A stretch of 60,000 nucleotides of DNA from Tubiluchus corallicola. Lineage: Eukaryota; Priapulida; Priapulimorpha; Priapulimorphida; Tubiluchidae. The DNA is taken from NCBI GenBank assembly GCA_030141605.1, contig JAQGDQ010000019.1, positions 622,001 through 682,000 of the forward strand, given 5' to 3'. The notes beneath the pieces were generated by a model. The model was not told the origin of the DNA and searched no databases. It was given only the letters and a program-made list of their open reading frames with translations. Made by a program: the position numbers and the translations under genes. Below are positions 26,322-38,200 of the stretch, one piece after another. Every line of letters begins with the position of its first letter. The stretch's first letter is position 1.

Positions 26322-26492
26322 GAAGTTGCCCAATCCTTCTAACTTGGATTTCATTTTCTATCATCATTAAATTTTGTTTACTCAAATGGTTCTTCTTTTC
26401 CACATAAACAGACAATGCTGCAATTTTTTTCGTTGCATATTGGCTTCGGTGTCTAACTAGCTATGATTTACATTTCTTCCACGAATCGTTAC

Positions 26493-26580
26493 CTCCTCCA
26501 GCACTTCCACAGAGGCCACTCTATTTTCAAAGATACTCGAAAACAAGCTCAACTGTCGCAAAAAATCCAAAATAATACTG
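26493..26580 (-). other. Exon-like open stretch of unknown identity
   Basis: On the minus strand a CTACAG acceptor-like site is followed by an open frame reading ILDFLRQLSLFSSIFE, then NRVASVEVLEE, and a possible GTAACG donor; alternatively the frame reads on to a stop soon after. The codon pattern looks protein-like and amphipathic, but neither flanking exons nor a family were recognised. It could be a relic exon or chance. Confidence 0.25.
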
Positions 26581-26639
26581 TAGTAAGCAAGCCAAATTAT
26601 TAAACGCTACACTTTTAATTTAACACCCATGTTTTCTGT

Positions 26640-27430
26640 CATACTCATTATCTTATTTATTTGTTTGTTTTTTATAATTAACATTTCTGTTTCATTACCT
26701 AACAGTCTTCTTTTGTTCATCCACTTTCTTCACCTGTTAATACAGAATTTGTGACTGAGCACTCAAATGAGTGTTCAGTACTGTCTTCTTCCTTTTACCC
26801 AAGAGACAGTATAAGTTTAAATCTCCATGATTTATTTCTGTAGTTTGACTTCACTTCTATCATGTTTAGTTTCCATTTTATAATTAGTTTAATTCTATTC
26901 TCACTTCCACATTGATTAACACAATTTAACCCATGTTTACCTATTCCTTCTTTATCACTCACAAATATAAATTTTTTCATCTCTCTACACTTTTTTCGTC
27001 ACTATTTATATTATCTAATTGCCTTTTTAATATATTTTTTCCATTCTGATGTTTCGTTCCCTTCACAAACTCTTGGTTTATATTAATTGGATACATTTCT
27101 TCCATTTTTTCATTCCTTTATCCCAACTTCTTTCTACATCTTTATTCCACATCCAAACTAGCAATCTCTTTGCAACACGGTTTTCTATCCATAAAGTCCC
27201 TAGCCACATCAACTTTTTGTAATGCATTTTTTCATTGGCCATACTCCATTAGTTAAAATTATCTTTCAATGTGAAGATGATTGTCTTTGGCCATATAATC
27301 TACACAAACTATCCTCGCTGAATATAATAGTATCCGGTCTTCATATTGTTGATTGTGCATTTTGTACCTTACAGTTGCTAGTGTCTAGTTTTTGAATAAA
27401 CAACAAACTTAAAGAAATTTTAAGGAAAAA
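26640..27430. other. T-rich (plus strand) non-coding interval
   Basis: Pyrimidine-rich sequence downstream of the LINE relic at 27,430-28,250. It may include the untranslated 3' part of that element, but no diagnostic motif was recognised. Confidence 0.35.
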
Positions 27431-28250
27431 TGTATTCTTTCCTAGTCAGTATTTTAAACCTCAATATGATCTTTGCAGTGTTTTCTTAATTCAAGAGTAG
27501 TCAAATTGCCATACTTCAGTCTTTCTAAATATGTGAAATTTTTACAACCAAATATTATGCTTGTCAGTCCTTCTATCTTTGCAGTTCTTCCATAAACAAT
27601 ATGTCTTTCCAATAATGGGGATTTCAATGCTCCCCACAGTATTCTATATGAGGTCTAACAAAATGACTATACTTTGCAATATAATTTCTTTATTTCTAGA
27701 AATGATGTGCTGCTTTATCATCCCCAAGATCTTATTTGCTTTTTTAAGAGAGGCAACACTTTGCTGGCAGAAATTTGAAGTCTGATGATGTTTTTATCTT
27801 ATCAAGATAATTTTTAATATCTTTACTGTGAAATATTTTGCCATCATAGCATAATTTCTTTTAAGATGCCCAAAACTGCAATGCATTATGTTGCATTTAG
27901 CAACATTGAAAAACATCTAGCAATTATTACACCACCTACATAATGCTCAATGCCATGCCATAAAACTAATAACTCTGCTACAGAGTTCAATGGATTATAC
28001 ATCTCTGTATCATCTGCAAGATTTTAAACTACAACGACAATTTATTATCAATATCATTAATGAAAATGGTGAATAACACCAGTCCGAGGACCGATCCTTG
28101 TGGAACTTTCCAGATGATTCTACACTATCAGGCAGGACATGTTGTTTTCTTCTGAACAACCTATCTTCATGACCTGGGTGCAGTATAAGAGGTGCTAATT
28201 TTATCACTTTATGGAGATTTTTTTCGTCACATGCATGTGGCTTCTTTTAT
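27430..28250 (-). mobile_element. Decayed CR1/L2-like LINE, reverse-transcriptase fragment
   Basis: The minus strand encodes VPQGSVLGLVLFTIFINDI at about 28,050-28,106, the classic fingers/palm motif of CR1/L2/Jockey-type reverse transcriptases. A frame-disrupted ADDTEMYNPLNSVAE follows at about 28,000, the catalytic FADDT region. Further downstream come FNVAKCNIMHC, KKANKILGMIKQHIISRNKE and ERLKYGNLTTLELRKHC, typical of the thumb and C-terminal part. Multiple stops and frameshifts show that it is inactive. It is intergenic between golgin-84 and DPH6. CR1/L2 placement rests on motif style, not on a search. Confidence 0.85.
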
Positions 28251-29420
28251 TTTTTAAACTGTGACTGCGAGTGGACAGTAGGAGGTCCAGCCTTGAATAA
28301 TTTGTCGTGCAAAACTCGACTATTTAGGTTGTCGCGGCACTGCAGAGATATAGATCTGGAATATTTATAATTATTGCTAAAGGGAGCTGCACAGCACCAG
28401 TTGCCAAACTTTTGCTCATCACTTTCGCACGCCTTGCTTTCAGCCAAGTGGCCTGCACTTTGTAGTGTCCTAACTGGTCCCTATTTTCTGTACTAATTGC
28501 TTTTTGCCTTTATAGCTTCTAGTCATTAGTAGTTTGTGTGATTAGGCTCTAGGTATTGTATATCTAGCATCTCGTTACTCTTTGATTGTACATTGATCCA
28601 TTATCGTGCTATGAACCTGTTATTAACTTTGTTGAGTTTGTTGTTTGGTGCTTAAACTCTGGTTCAGAGCTCTTTGTTGTCAGTTGCTGCTCTGTTGTAA
28701 GCCAGACAACACTGATCATAACTGTACGTTGGCTATTTATCATTGTGTATGTTTGTGTAATCATCTATTGTTTACTTGCTTACAGGGATCGAGCTACGCT
28801 TTCATACAAATATCTGAAGCTACTAAAGCTTGCTGATACAACTTGGAATTACTTAAGTTTATGTTTAAATACAAACACAGTGTTTTACCTACTCCATATA
28901 CAAATTATTTCCAAAAGGTTAGCAATATTCATACTTATGAAACTCGAGCAGCAACAAGTGGTTTTTATTACCAGGCCCGATATAAAACATCATTTGGCCT
29001 AAACACACTACAACATAATGGAGTCAAACTTTAGAACGCCTTAGATACTTCAATAACCACCTGCTCATCTTTATTACAAATAAGTGAAAAGTACAAAAAG
29101 CAACTAATTGAAAACTACATTTAGTATACTGGAGTTAAATTTAATTGAACTGGAAAATAACATGATGATATTGCTTAAAATTGTATTTTTTGCACAGTAC
29201 AAAGAGCTTATAAATTGGTCACTTTTTATTTATTCTTTGTGTTGTTTAGAAAGCGATTACATCTAAAAAATCAAGTGAATCTAAATGAATTGTCTTTGTC
29301 AAAGGCATGTAGAAATCTTTTGAACTGTAGGTACCCGTATTCAGAAAGTTTACTTGGTTACTCTGCTTTGCCTCTAGATTGAATGTTGCATCACAAAAAT
29401 TCTGCTCGCCTAATTATATA
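28251..29420. other. Gene-free interval beside the LINE relic
   Basis: A 138-residue open frame on the plus strand (28,586-29,002) is hydrophobic and Cys-rich without a recognisable domain, and two shorter frames overlap it. No splice-linked exons were recognised. The left part, 28,253-28,450 on the minus strand, may be more of the decayed LINE, since it is open and directly upstream of the reverse-transcriptase motifs. Confidence 0.35.
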
Positions 29421-29429
29421 TTTTGTTCT

Positions 29430-29940
29430 AGCCTTGTTTTGATTTTTTAGTTTCGCCTTGCGATGATTTTTGTTACTGTTGCTTGATATATGTTTTGCTT
29501 TAAACTGAATTTTGTTTTTGCTCTTGAGTTTGATTTTGTTGCTTTTGTGTGATATAATTTTTGCCCTAAGTTGAATCCTGTTTTGATTTGCTTGTGGTAA
29601 TCTCTTTTGTTTTCAGTTGAATTGCGTTTGCTTTATAAAATTTTCGCTTTGAGTTTGATTTTGTTGCTTTTGTGTGATATAATTTTTGCCCTACGCTGAA
29701 TTCTGATTTGCTTTGGTTTTGACAAATTCTTTTACTTTCAGTTGAGTTGCGTTTGCTTTATAAAATTTTCGCTTTGAGTTTCATTTTGTTTGATATAATT
29801 TTTTGCTATACGTGAAATTCCATTTTGCATTGCTTTTGAGTAGTTTTTTGTTGCTTTTTGATAGTATTTTTTGCTCTATGTTGAATTTTATTAATTTCTT
29901 GCTTGATGTTATGCCTTGTTTTGCTTTGAGTTAATTTTTG
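29430..29940. repeat. T-rich degenerate tandem array (unit about 130 bp)
   Basis: Two adjacent copies are clear: each contains GCGTTTGCTTTATAAAATTT, then CGCTTTGAGTTT, then TGTGATATAATTTTTGCCCT (shortened in later copies), then TTTTGCTTT-type words. More degenerate copies flank them on both sides, up to about 29,940. No coding capacity is seen. Confidence 0.75.
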
Positions 29941-29949
29941 TTGCATTTG

Positions 29950-30871
29950 CCTTTTATATATACACAAACACCTAAAAAATGTCATGAGCCTTTGAGTAAA
30001 CTTGTATTTTTAATAAGGGGCAGCTGACCAAGTGACCAATAGGTCTTTCGCTGCTCCTTCTCAGCTGCAACGAAATGTAAAAATAATTATGACGAATTTT
30101 AACTGCTATTGAGAAAATAAATTGAATTGAATAGTTGAATAGTGAATTGAATAGTTTACTTTGGTATATATTTATGTGCTGACGTGAATGCAAATCAGCT
30201 GCATTACATAATATTAGGCCCCAATTTTGATTGTTTGGACTTTTTGCAATCTCTTGATGTCAAATTGTAATGACGATTACCATGTTACTTTAAATACAGG
30301 TCGTATATAAGCTTTAATGAGTTAGCACTTGTTTAGGATAATGCCTGATAAGCCCACCAATTGAGTCGTGAACTGTTGGGGTCTTTGAGAGCTGTAGGTT
30401 TTGAAAATTGGACAAAATGCAAAAATTACTCTGCATTATAGGAAGCTAATGGAGGCTAACTAGTGCTGGCATAATTTGATCGTACATAGACAGACCTAAC
30501 TTAAACTTAGCAGTTAAATGCTTTGCGCTTTTCATATAGGTTTTGTACTTCAGTTCATGCAGGAAGTCTAGCAGGTATAATGTGGCATTATCAAAAACCC
30601 AAAAGAGAAATTCAGGTGTATTGAGATAGCTTGTTTTTATTGCTTTATTGGCTATGGAATTGGTTCTCATGAACAGCAGGTACTCTGCCACACACCGTTC
30701 TTGCCCATTCAATTTTTGCATTCAGTTATATTTTTATTTACAGGATGTGCACTTGATGCTGTAGCTACCTGCTAGGCACAGTCAACAGCTGCTTTACACA
30801 GTCTTCTTTAGAAAAACTTGATTCAGGGAGATTTATGGCAAACCTCTGAAAGACTGAGAAACCCCAACAAT
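29950..30871 (+). other. 5' flank of DPH6
   Basis: About 0.9 kb before the DPH6 start codon. No CpG cluster, TATA box or conserved promoter motif was identified. A short AT-rich direct repeat of GAATTGAATAGTT words lies near 30,120-30,160. The promoter and 5' UTR must be here or further upstream, but they cannot be delimited. Confidence 0.3.
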
Positions 30872-32205
30872 ATGAAGGTTATTGCTCTTATTAGGTATGT
30901 TGCATGGTTTGTTTATTTATTAGTTAATAATACATAGATTAGCAGCACATATTAGATCCCACCTACCCTGCCCTGTCTCATACTCTTGCTCGCTAACAGC
31001 CACTACAATATAAAATCTATAGTCAAACCGAAAAAAACATGAAGAATACATGCACATTTGGCAGTAATTTGTCAACGATTCCAGAAAATGTATTACTGTT
31101 ATGTACTTACTGCCAATAAATTGTCAAGTAAAATGACACAAAAAAGACACAATTATTTCACTTACAAATGTGTACATTATACCAACATTTTGTGTGAAAG
31201 ATTTTGTGTTGTTGTTATACTGCGACCAAAATGCTCAGCATTTACGAAAAACATCAATTCCCTTTCATATATACTTGTTGTGAAATTTAATGTTTTTTAA
31301 CTTTATCGTAGATGTGCTGAGGAACTGATTTATTACCTTTACATGTTACATGTAGTATGTAGTATGTTTTTGTGTTATATATATGTAATAAACATGATAT
31401 GTCCATACGACTTGAAATGAAATAGTATTAATGATAATGCAGTAGCAGAGGCGCATGCACAGAAAAACACGTAACCATAAAAGATTTGAACGTAGTTTGT
31501 TTTAGACTGAACCATTATTATGTGCTCTTATGTGTTCCTGCTTAGTGTCACTGTTATAATTAGGCAGATTTAAGTTTTTTTCTAACATAACCTTTAAAAT
31601 TATACGTTCTGTTGCCTATTAATAAATTAACAACATTGCATCATTGCCCTAAAGAACCTGTAAACTTCATCTTGTCAATGAAAGATTCTGTATGTGTATC
31701 ACATATTTTACTTTTAAACAGAAAATTGCGTGATTGAATTGTACACTTGTAAAAGAATTAGCTTTGAACTAACTGAAGCCAGTTATAATGCTAAATTTTA
31801 ACAGTTTTTGAATAATATTATTTAAACATTATTAGTGGTGGTAAGGACAGTTGCTTCAGTATGATGCAGTGTGTAGCAGAAGGCCATTCAATTGTTGCAC
31901 TTGCCAATCTCAAACCTCATTCTGCCACAGGTATATTTAAAATATATTTCTTAATGTATAGTAAATTGCATGATGGATAAAGCATAAACAAAATTTTGTT
32001 GTTTTAAACTTAGAGGCCTGTAGGTTGAATGAATGGCAGAGTTAAATAAAGCTGGTTGAGCTACAGTTTGAATCAGACTTATGGATGGCAGACTAGATGA
32101 CCTTTTGGTCTTTTGCCATCCCGTCCTTTTCTAAACATTGTAACTCATTGTTATATACTATCTATGATTGTTATTATGAAGGCAAAAAATAAATTATTAT
32201 TATTA

Positions 32206-32268
<63 letters not shown>

Positions 32269-35200
32269 GTGCAATATTAATCCGATGTGGATTCCACAAT
32301 TGACTGCAAATGTGATTCAGTGCTTTTATGCATTATTAGCAGTTGTTATCATTTCTATGCAAGTTTCTATCATATTCACAGACACCTCATTGTTTTAGAT
32401 GAACTGGACAGTTACATGTATCAGACGGTGGGTCATCATGCTATAACGCTATACGGTGATGCAATGGAACTTCCATTATTTCGTCGAACGATTACTGGTA
32501 GTTCTACAGAAACCGGAAAAAACTATTTACCAAACTCTGCTGATGAAGTTGAAGATCTGTTTGAACTTCTTAAAACTATTAAGGTAATATTAAAAGCTTT
32601 TCGTAACTGAATGGCTGGCAAATTCAGTTCGTAGGTTTGCTTGAAAGTTCGAAGGTGCTTTGGGTTCACTGCTGCAGTTGATGAAAAGTAAGGATGTCAT
32701 TCATGGACAGGCAGTAGGAGTACGGATTCTGTGTAATTCTGGGTAGAAAAATTGCTGCTTGTTTATACAGTTTGACATTTTGCAAGCTGTGATCAGCATT
32801 AAGTAACAACTCTACTTCATGTAATGGATTGCGGTAGGACTAGATCCTGAGATCCACAATTGTATGCAATTGTGGAATGTATTCTATATGATTCTGTATT
32901 GCATCAGTACAGTGTGAGAGTGTTTGCTCTCGTTTCAATGGTTTCAGAAGTTGGGTTAAAGAAGAATTATCTGGATGAGTAATTTGGGTTGAATGTATAT
33001 TAGTATTATGAACTGTCACTATCATAGTATTGTTAGCCTTTGTTCGTATTTAGGTCGCCAGCATTTCACTGTTACAGTTATTACAAATTATTACACAAAT
33101 AGGTTATCTTGGTAAATAACGAGTATTTTAGTTTATTAAGCAAATGCTGTTTTAACATATATTGGTAACATTCATATAGTTCATATATATATGAATGTTA
33201 CACACACACACACACACATATATATATATTACAACCTTTCCTACTTTGGAGGTTTGATGAGATACTAACATGGGTAAATTTTCAGCTTGAGTAAGTTTTG
33301 GGAACACGTGTCTCCACTCATCTTAAGATTTCGGAATTATGCTCATTTGTGTAATTTGAGAAACTTTAAAAACTGATATATCCACTCCACTGACCTAGCA
33401 ATTTTCACCAGTAGTGTGCAATGATTAATAGACGCACATAGAACTGTGACAGTTTTGCATGTTAGGAAGTTGTTTCTGCAAAATTTAAAAATGTGCATAT
33501 TTTATACATATATCACCATATGTTAACTAATGCTTTTAAAATTACCCCTAATGGATTTTTCAAAAGCTGCTACATTGAAATGTAAGCCCCTATTTGTTTT
33601 AAAAAAACAACACTACCTTGGTTTGTTTATTTGGCATTGTGATTTCTTTATAATATCAGTTGAAAATGTTCACACTGCTCAACAACTATTTTTTCTAGAA
33701 AAAATAATTTTAGAAGCCGTTTATTTTTACATTTTGTGAATCACGAACTCTGGAAAAGTTAGCAGCAAGCCATACTGCTATCCTATTAAGCTACGAGATA
33801 ATCAGTTGCCAATAGTTGAAAATGTTCATCGGCATTATCAATTCAAAATAGAGGCCCAGTGAAAGAAGGATCCAGGACAGATTTGTTGTGTAGCAGAAGA
33901 GATTGTAGCATAAAGTATATTCGCTGTATATGTTTTTGATGAAATGAGAGATTACTTGATAAAGAAAGGCATCTTCTTTCACTACTTCAAAGTTGTATAA
34001 TGTGATGGGACTAACTTAAACACGGGAAAAATAGAGTAGACGTACATTTACTATAAGCAGGCCAGTCCAGTGGCCAGTTTATATGCTACGCATGAACAAA
34101 TTACTACCGAGACACCTTAAACCTTCAGAATCTCTCATCTCATCAAAAACTGTTAGGAGCCACATGAGTCAGGACAAGTGTCATTTGAACACGATTCTGT
34201 TTCGATGAGTTTGTCTTGACAGCATATGGTGGACTCCAGTGCAGGTCAGAAGACTCAGAACTTGCATGGTTTGAGTAACTTGTTTGGTCAATTGTTGCAT
34301 CCAAGTTGATTTTACCATCCATCTTAAGCATAGTTTTCTGGATGTGAAGGCTTTGTTTTACTATTTTCTGGCACTTTATCCAGCTCATATGTAATCTTTG
34401 ACTCGGTCATAATCCCTTTAATAGTGCCTTTAAGTGTTATTGTGGCAATTAATGCCTTTGCATATATAGCGAATACATCTTTTGCTACAATCTCTTCTGA
34501 TAGCGACAAATCTGTGTCCCGGATCCTTCTCTGACTGGGCTTCCATCTTGAATGATAATGCCGTAGAACATTTCCAACTGTTGATAACTGATTATCTGGT
34601 AGCTTAGTAGGATTGCCGATGTATGGCTAGCTGATAACTTTTCCAGAATTCTTGATTCACAAAATGTAAAAAAAACGGTTCCTAAAATTATTTTTTCTAG
34701 AAAAAATAGTTGTTGAGTAGTGTGAACATTTTCAACTGATATTATAAGGACATCACAATGCCAAATAAACAATGCAAGGTAGTGTTATTGTTTTTTAGAA
34801 CAAAAGGCTTACATTCCAATATAGCAGCTTTTTGAAAAATTCATATAGGGGCAATTTTGAAAGCATTAGTTAACATACGGCAATATATTGATAAAATACA
34901 CCAGTTTTTAAATTTTGCAGATACAACTTCCTAACATGCGAAACTGTCACAATTCTATGTGCGATAACTATTAATCATTGCAAACTACTGGTGAAAATTG
35001 CTAGGTCAGTGGAGTGGATGTAATAGTTTTTAGAGTTTGTCAAATTACTACACAAATGAGCACAATTTCAAAATCTTAACATAAGAGTAGGCACGTGTTT
35101 CCAAAACTTAAGCTGAAAATTTACCCATGTTAGTACCTCATCAAACCTCCAAAGTAGGAAAAGTTGAAAAAAGATTGGATGAAAAAAGTTATTTTCACCA

Positions 35201-38200
35201 CATCCTAATATATATATATTATACACATTTATCAACTTACTATTGGTGCTTGCACAATTCGTACATACTCAGCATTTGAATAAATTATTGTATGTTTGCT
35301 ATTATCTTGAAATCTGTCTAACTTCCCATAGTTGGTATTAAATGGTAACAAATTATGGTACGATTTTTGTAATAGGATAGAATACCTGATGCAGATGCTG
35401 TTTCCTGTGGTGCTATTTTGTCTGATTATCAGCGTGTCCGAGTAGAAAGCGTTTGTTCTCGTCTCAATTTGACGGTACTTTCATACCTGTGGCGACGAGA
35501 ACAAAGTCAACTTTTGGAAGAGATGATTGAATGTGGAGTTGAGGCTATTGTCATCAAAGTAGCAGCATTGGGGCTTAAACCAAATGAACATCTTGGTAAA
35601 AGCATCAAGGAAATTTTCCCACACATGGTAAAAATGGTAAGTTGTCCGGCTTTTCCTTTTTTAAATGTTATTATTTATGTGTGCAACACAATTATAAATA
35701 TTAAACATACACTTAGGAATATTTATGAACACTTGTTAAAGTACAATTTTTTTAATTAAGTGATGTAACACATGTTAGTAATTAGCACACAACAGAGTTT
35801 GAAGCTGTTTACCAGGTTTTGCTGGATACCTGCCATGCGAAGCTTTCAGCACATGCTCCAAGTGTTATATGTTGGTAATTTTCTGAGATAAGCATCATTT
35901 ATAACTAAAACTTTGAGCTGACAACATCTCTCTCTCTCCTCAAGCAGCTGACTTGGTATTGCAATTGGTGTTCTGCACTTGATATGTTAGTGTGGCTTAC
36001 ACAGTATGGACGGGTGCTGATGTAGTAGCAGCCATTATGGTGAAATTGTTAGTGAAGCTATTGGAACACCATCTTGTGTTGCTGTTGGTGGAACGCTATA
36101 CCTAGTGGATTGCTAGACATTTGCCCACATACCTAGTGTAAAAAACTATTGGTGTGGTGTAACACCTGGCGTGAGACACACAGACAAAGGAAGGCTGCTG
36201 CTTGAGTATAGATCAACTATTCTGCTTAGTGTACTAATTAGAGAAAACCTGTTGCTTTTCTTGTTAATTTTGCCTTGTGAATTAATAGATTGGATTTGTT
36301 TATTATTTAGCTATAAATGTTTAAGTCTTGTAGTTATTTTGTTATATTACATGATAGCTGGTGCTGCCATCATGTAATAATAGTCACCTCAATGTAGTGG
36401 CCAGTCAAGGTATTGAAGGTAAGAGGACTTTATTTAGAAAAGTGGTTAGGTTAGCATATGACAATAGATCCAGAACAATGGTATTCTTATCTAATCTGCT
36501 AGGAGGTATCCGTTGATATTCTGTTTGAAGTTATGTTGCAGCTAATGGGGAATTAGCATAAACAGTTTTCTCGTAGAGAATTTTCAGATAATTAACAGTC
36601 CCAGTTTTTATAAGTGAGTGTTTTTTGTCCAGGGTAAATAGTGAGTATCAATAATAAAGGAAGCACTCCAAACATACTGTTTTCACTTAGAAACCAATGA
36701 AGACAGATCTGGGAACACCTTCCAGAGAAGTAGTGATGGAAGACACTTATTCAGTGCAATAATTGAATTTTGAAGGGAATGCCAATTTATTGAATGTATC
36801 ATGAGCATAAAGCATACAAACACCATAAAAACTGTGTTTTTGTAATAAAAATCCTAATGCTATAATACAATTGCAATAACTGAGAAACGATTGAACCCTC
36901 TAGAAAAAGTAGTACAGAAGTACGTAGTCACTATATGTTTGTGAGTATATATTTATCTGATTCCTATTTGGTTTCATGTTTCGTTTTCATTTTGCGATAG
37001 TGTCTGCATTAATAATGCAGGTTTTTTTAAAATTAACTATTGCATTTTAATTCACAGTTAAATGAGTCTTAGGAAGCACTGAGAATGACATTAAAGGATT
37101 ATAAAACTTCACAAGGACTGCTTCGATGGTTTTTCAATGACACACTTGCTCAAACACCTGTCTTTGTAGAATTTTCGAGTTTTTGTCAAAAACATTTATT
37201 CATGACTTTCTGGCATTCATTTCAGTTGTGATAACTTCTGTATTTGTGTCAATTTTATGTAATGTGGTTCAAATGTCTGGATATGAATTGTATGCATTCT
37301 AAAAACATGCTTGAACTTTTACACAACTAAGTATTCTAAAGTGTATAATTTTTTTCAGATAAATTAATGGACACTGAAGAAAACAGAATTCTTAGATTAA
37401 GCTTAAAAATTTGTCCCAAAATTTTATAAACATTTTTAACTATTAAGAATTTTCTTTCTCAGTTACGTAAGTCTTTCGAACTAGTACGCATAACACTAAG
37501 TAATATAACTTTGTATAGAAAATTTTTGGAACATGCTTTAAAAGTCTTTTCCCCTTGAAAAGCAAACCTATACTGATGTTTCTGAGTTGTCACTGTTCTT
37601 TTTTCTTTTGTATATCTGTATTGACTGAAATTAATTTGGGGGTCACTCCGGTTTATTTAATGTTTAAGCACTATGAACTAATATCCACTTATTTCTGACT
37701 GATTATTTTCAGAAAGAGCAGTGGGGTCTTAATGTTTGTGGAGAAGGCGGAGAGTACGAAACATTCGTAACTGATTGCCCATTGTTTGCCCGAAGAATTG
37801 TTGTGTAAGTGCTTATTAACCCTTCTTGAATGACACTTGAATATACTAATTTGCATTTGAAAGCTGAAATTTTACAAATTTTATGTTCTTTGTCATTCGC
37901 TGCAAAGTGAAAGTTTGACTTTAATAAGAGATTTTAGAAAAAAATATTGTTAAATACGTTTTATACTAGCAAAGAACTGCTTTGTACTTCCAAGAGACAA
38001 AGTCTTTGCTAACCTATATATATATATATATATAAGCATTATGTATATAATGCAATACTGCAAGGGCTTTCTTTAATAATTATTGGCGTTTCATAATAGC
38101 TGCTTTAAAAGCCTAATCAATAATATTAAAGCAAGCTCTCTTTTACTTATTCCAGGTACAATTCTGATATTGTGATTCATTCTGACGATGCTTTTGCTCC

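Noticed and set aside
28586-29034. 138-residue hydrophobic frame on the plus strand
   Set aside because: No domain, no splice partners, Cys/Ile/Leu-rich from T-rich DNA, and overlapping alternative frames of similar length.
34143-34772. Three minus-strand frames of 61-95 residues in the foldback element
   Set aside because: No recognisable transposase or other domain, and the left arm does not keep the same frames open; annotated only as part of the element.
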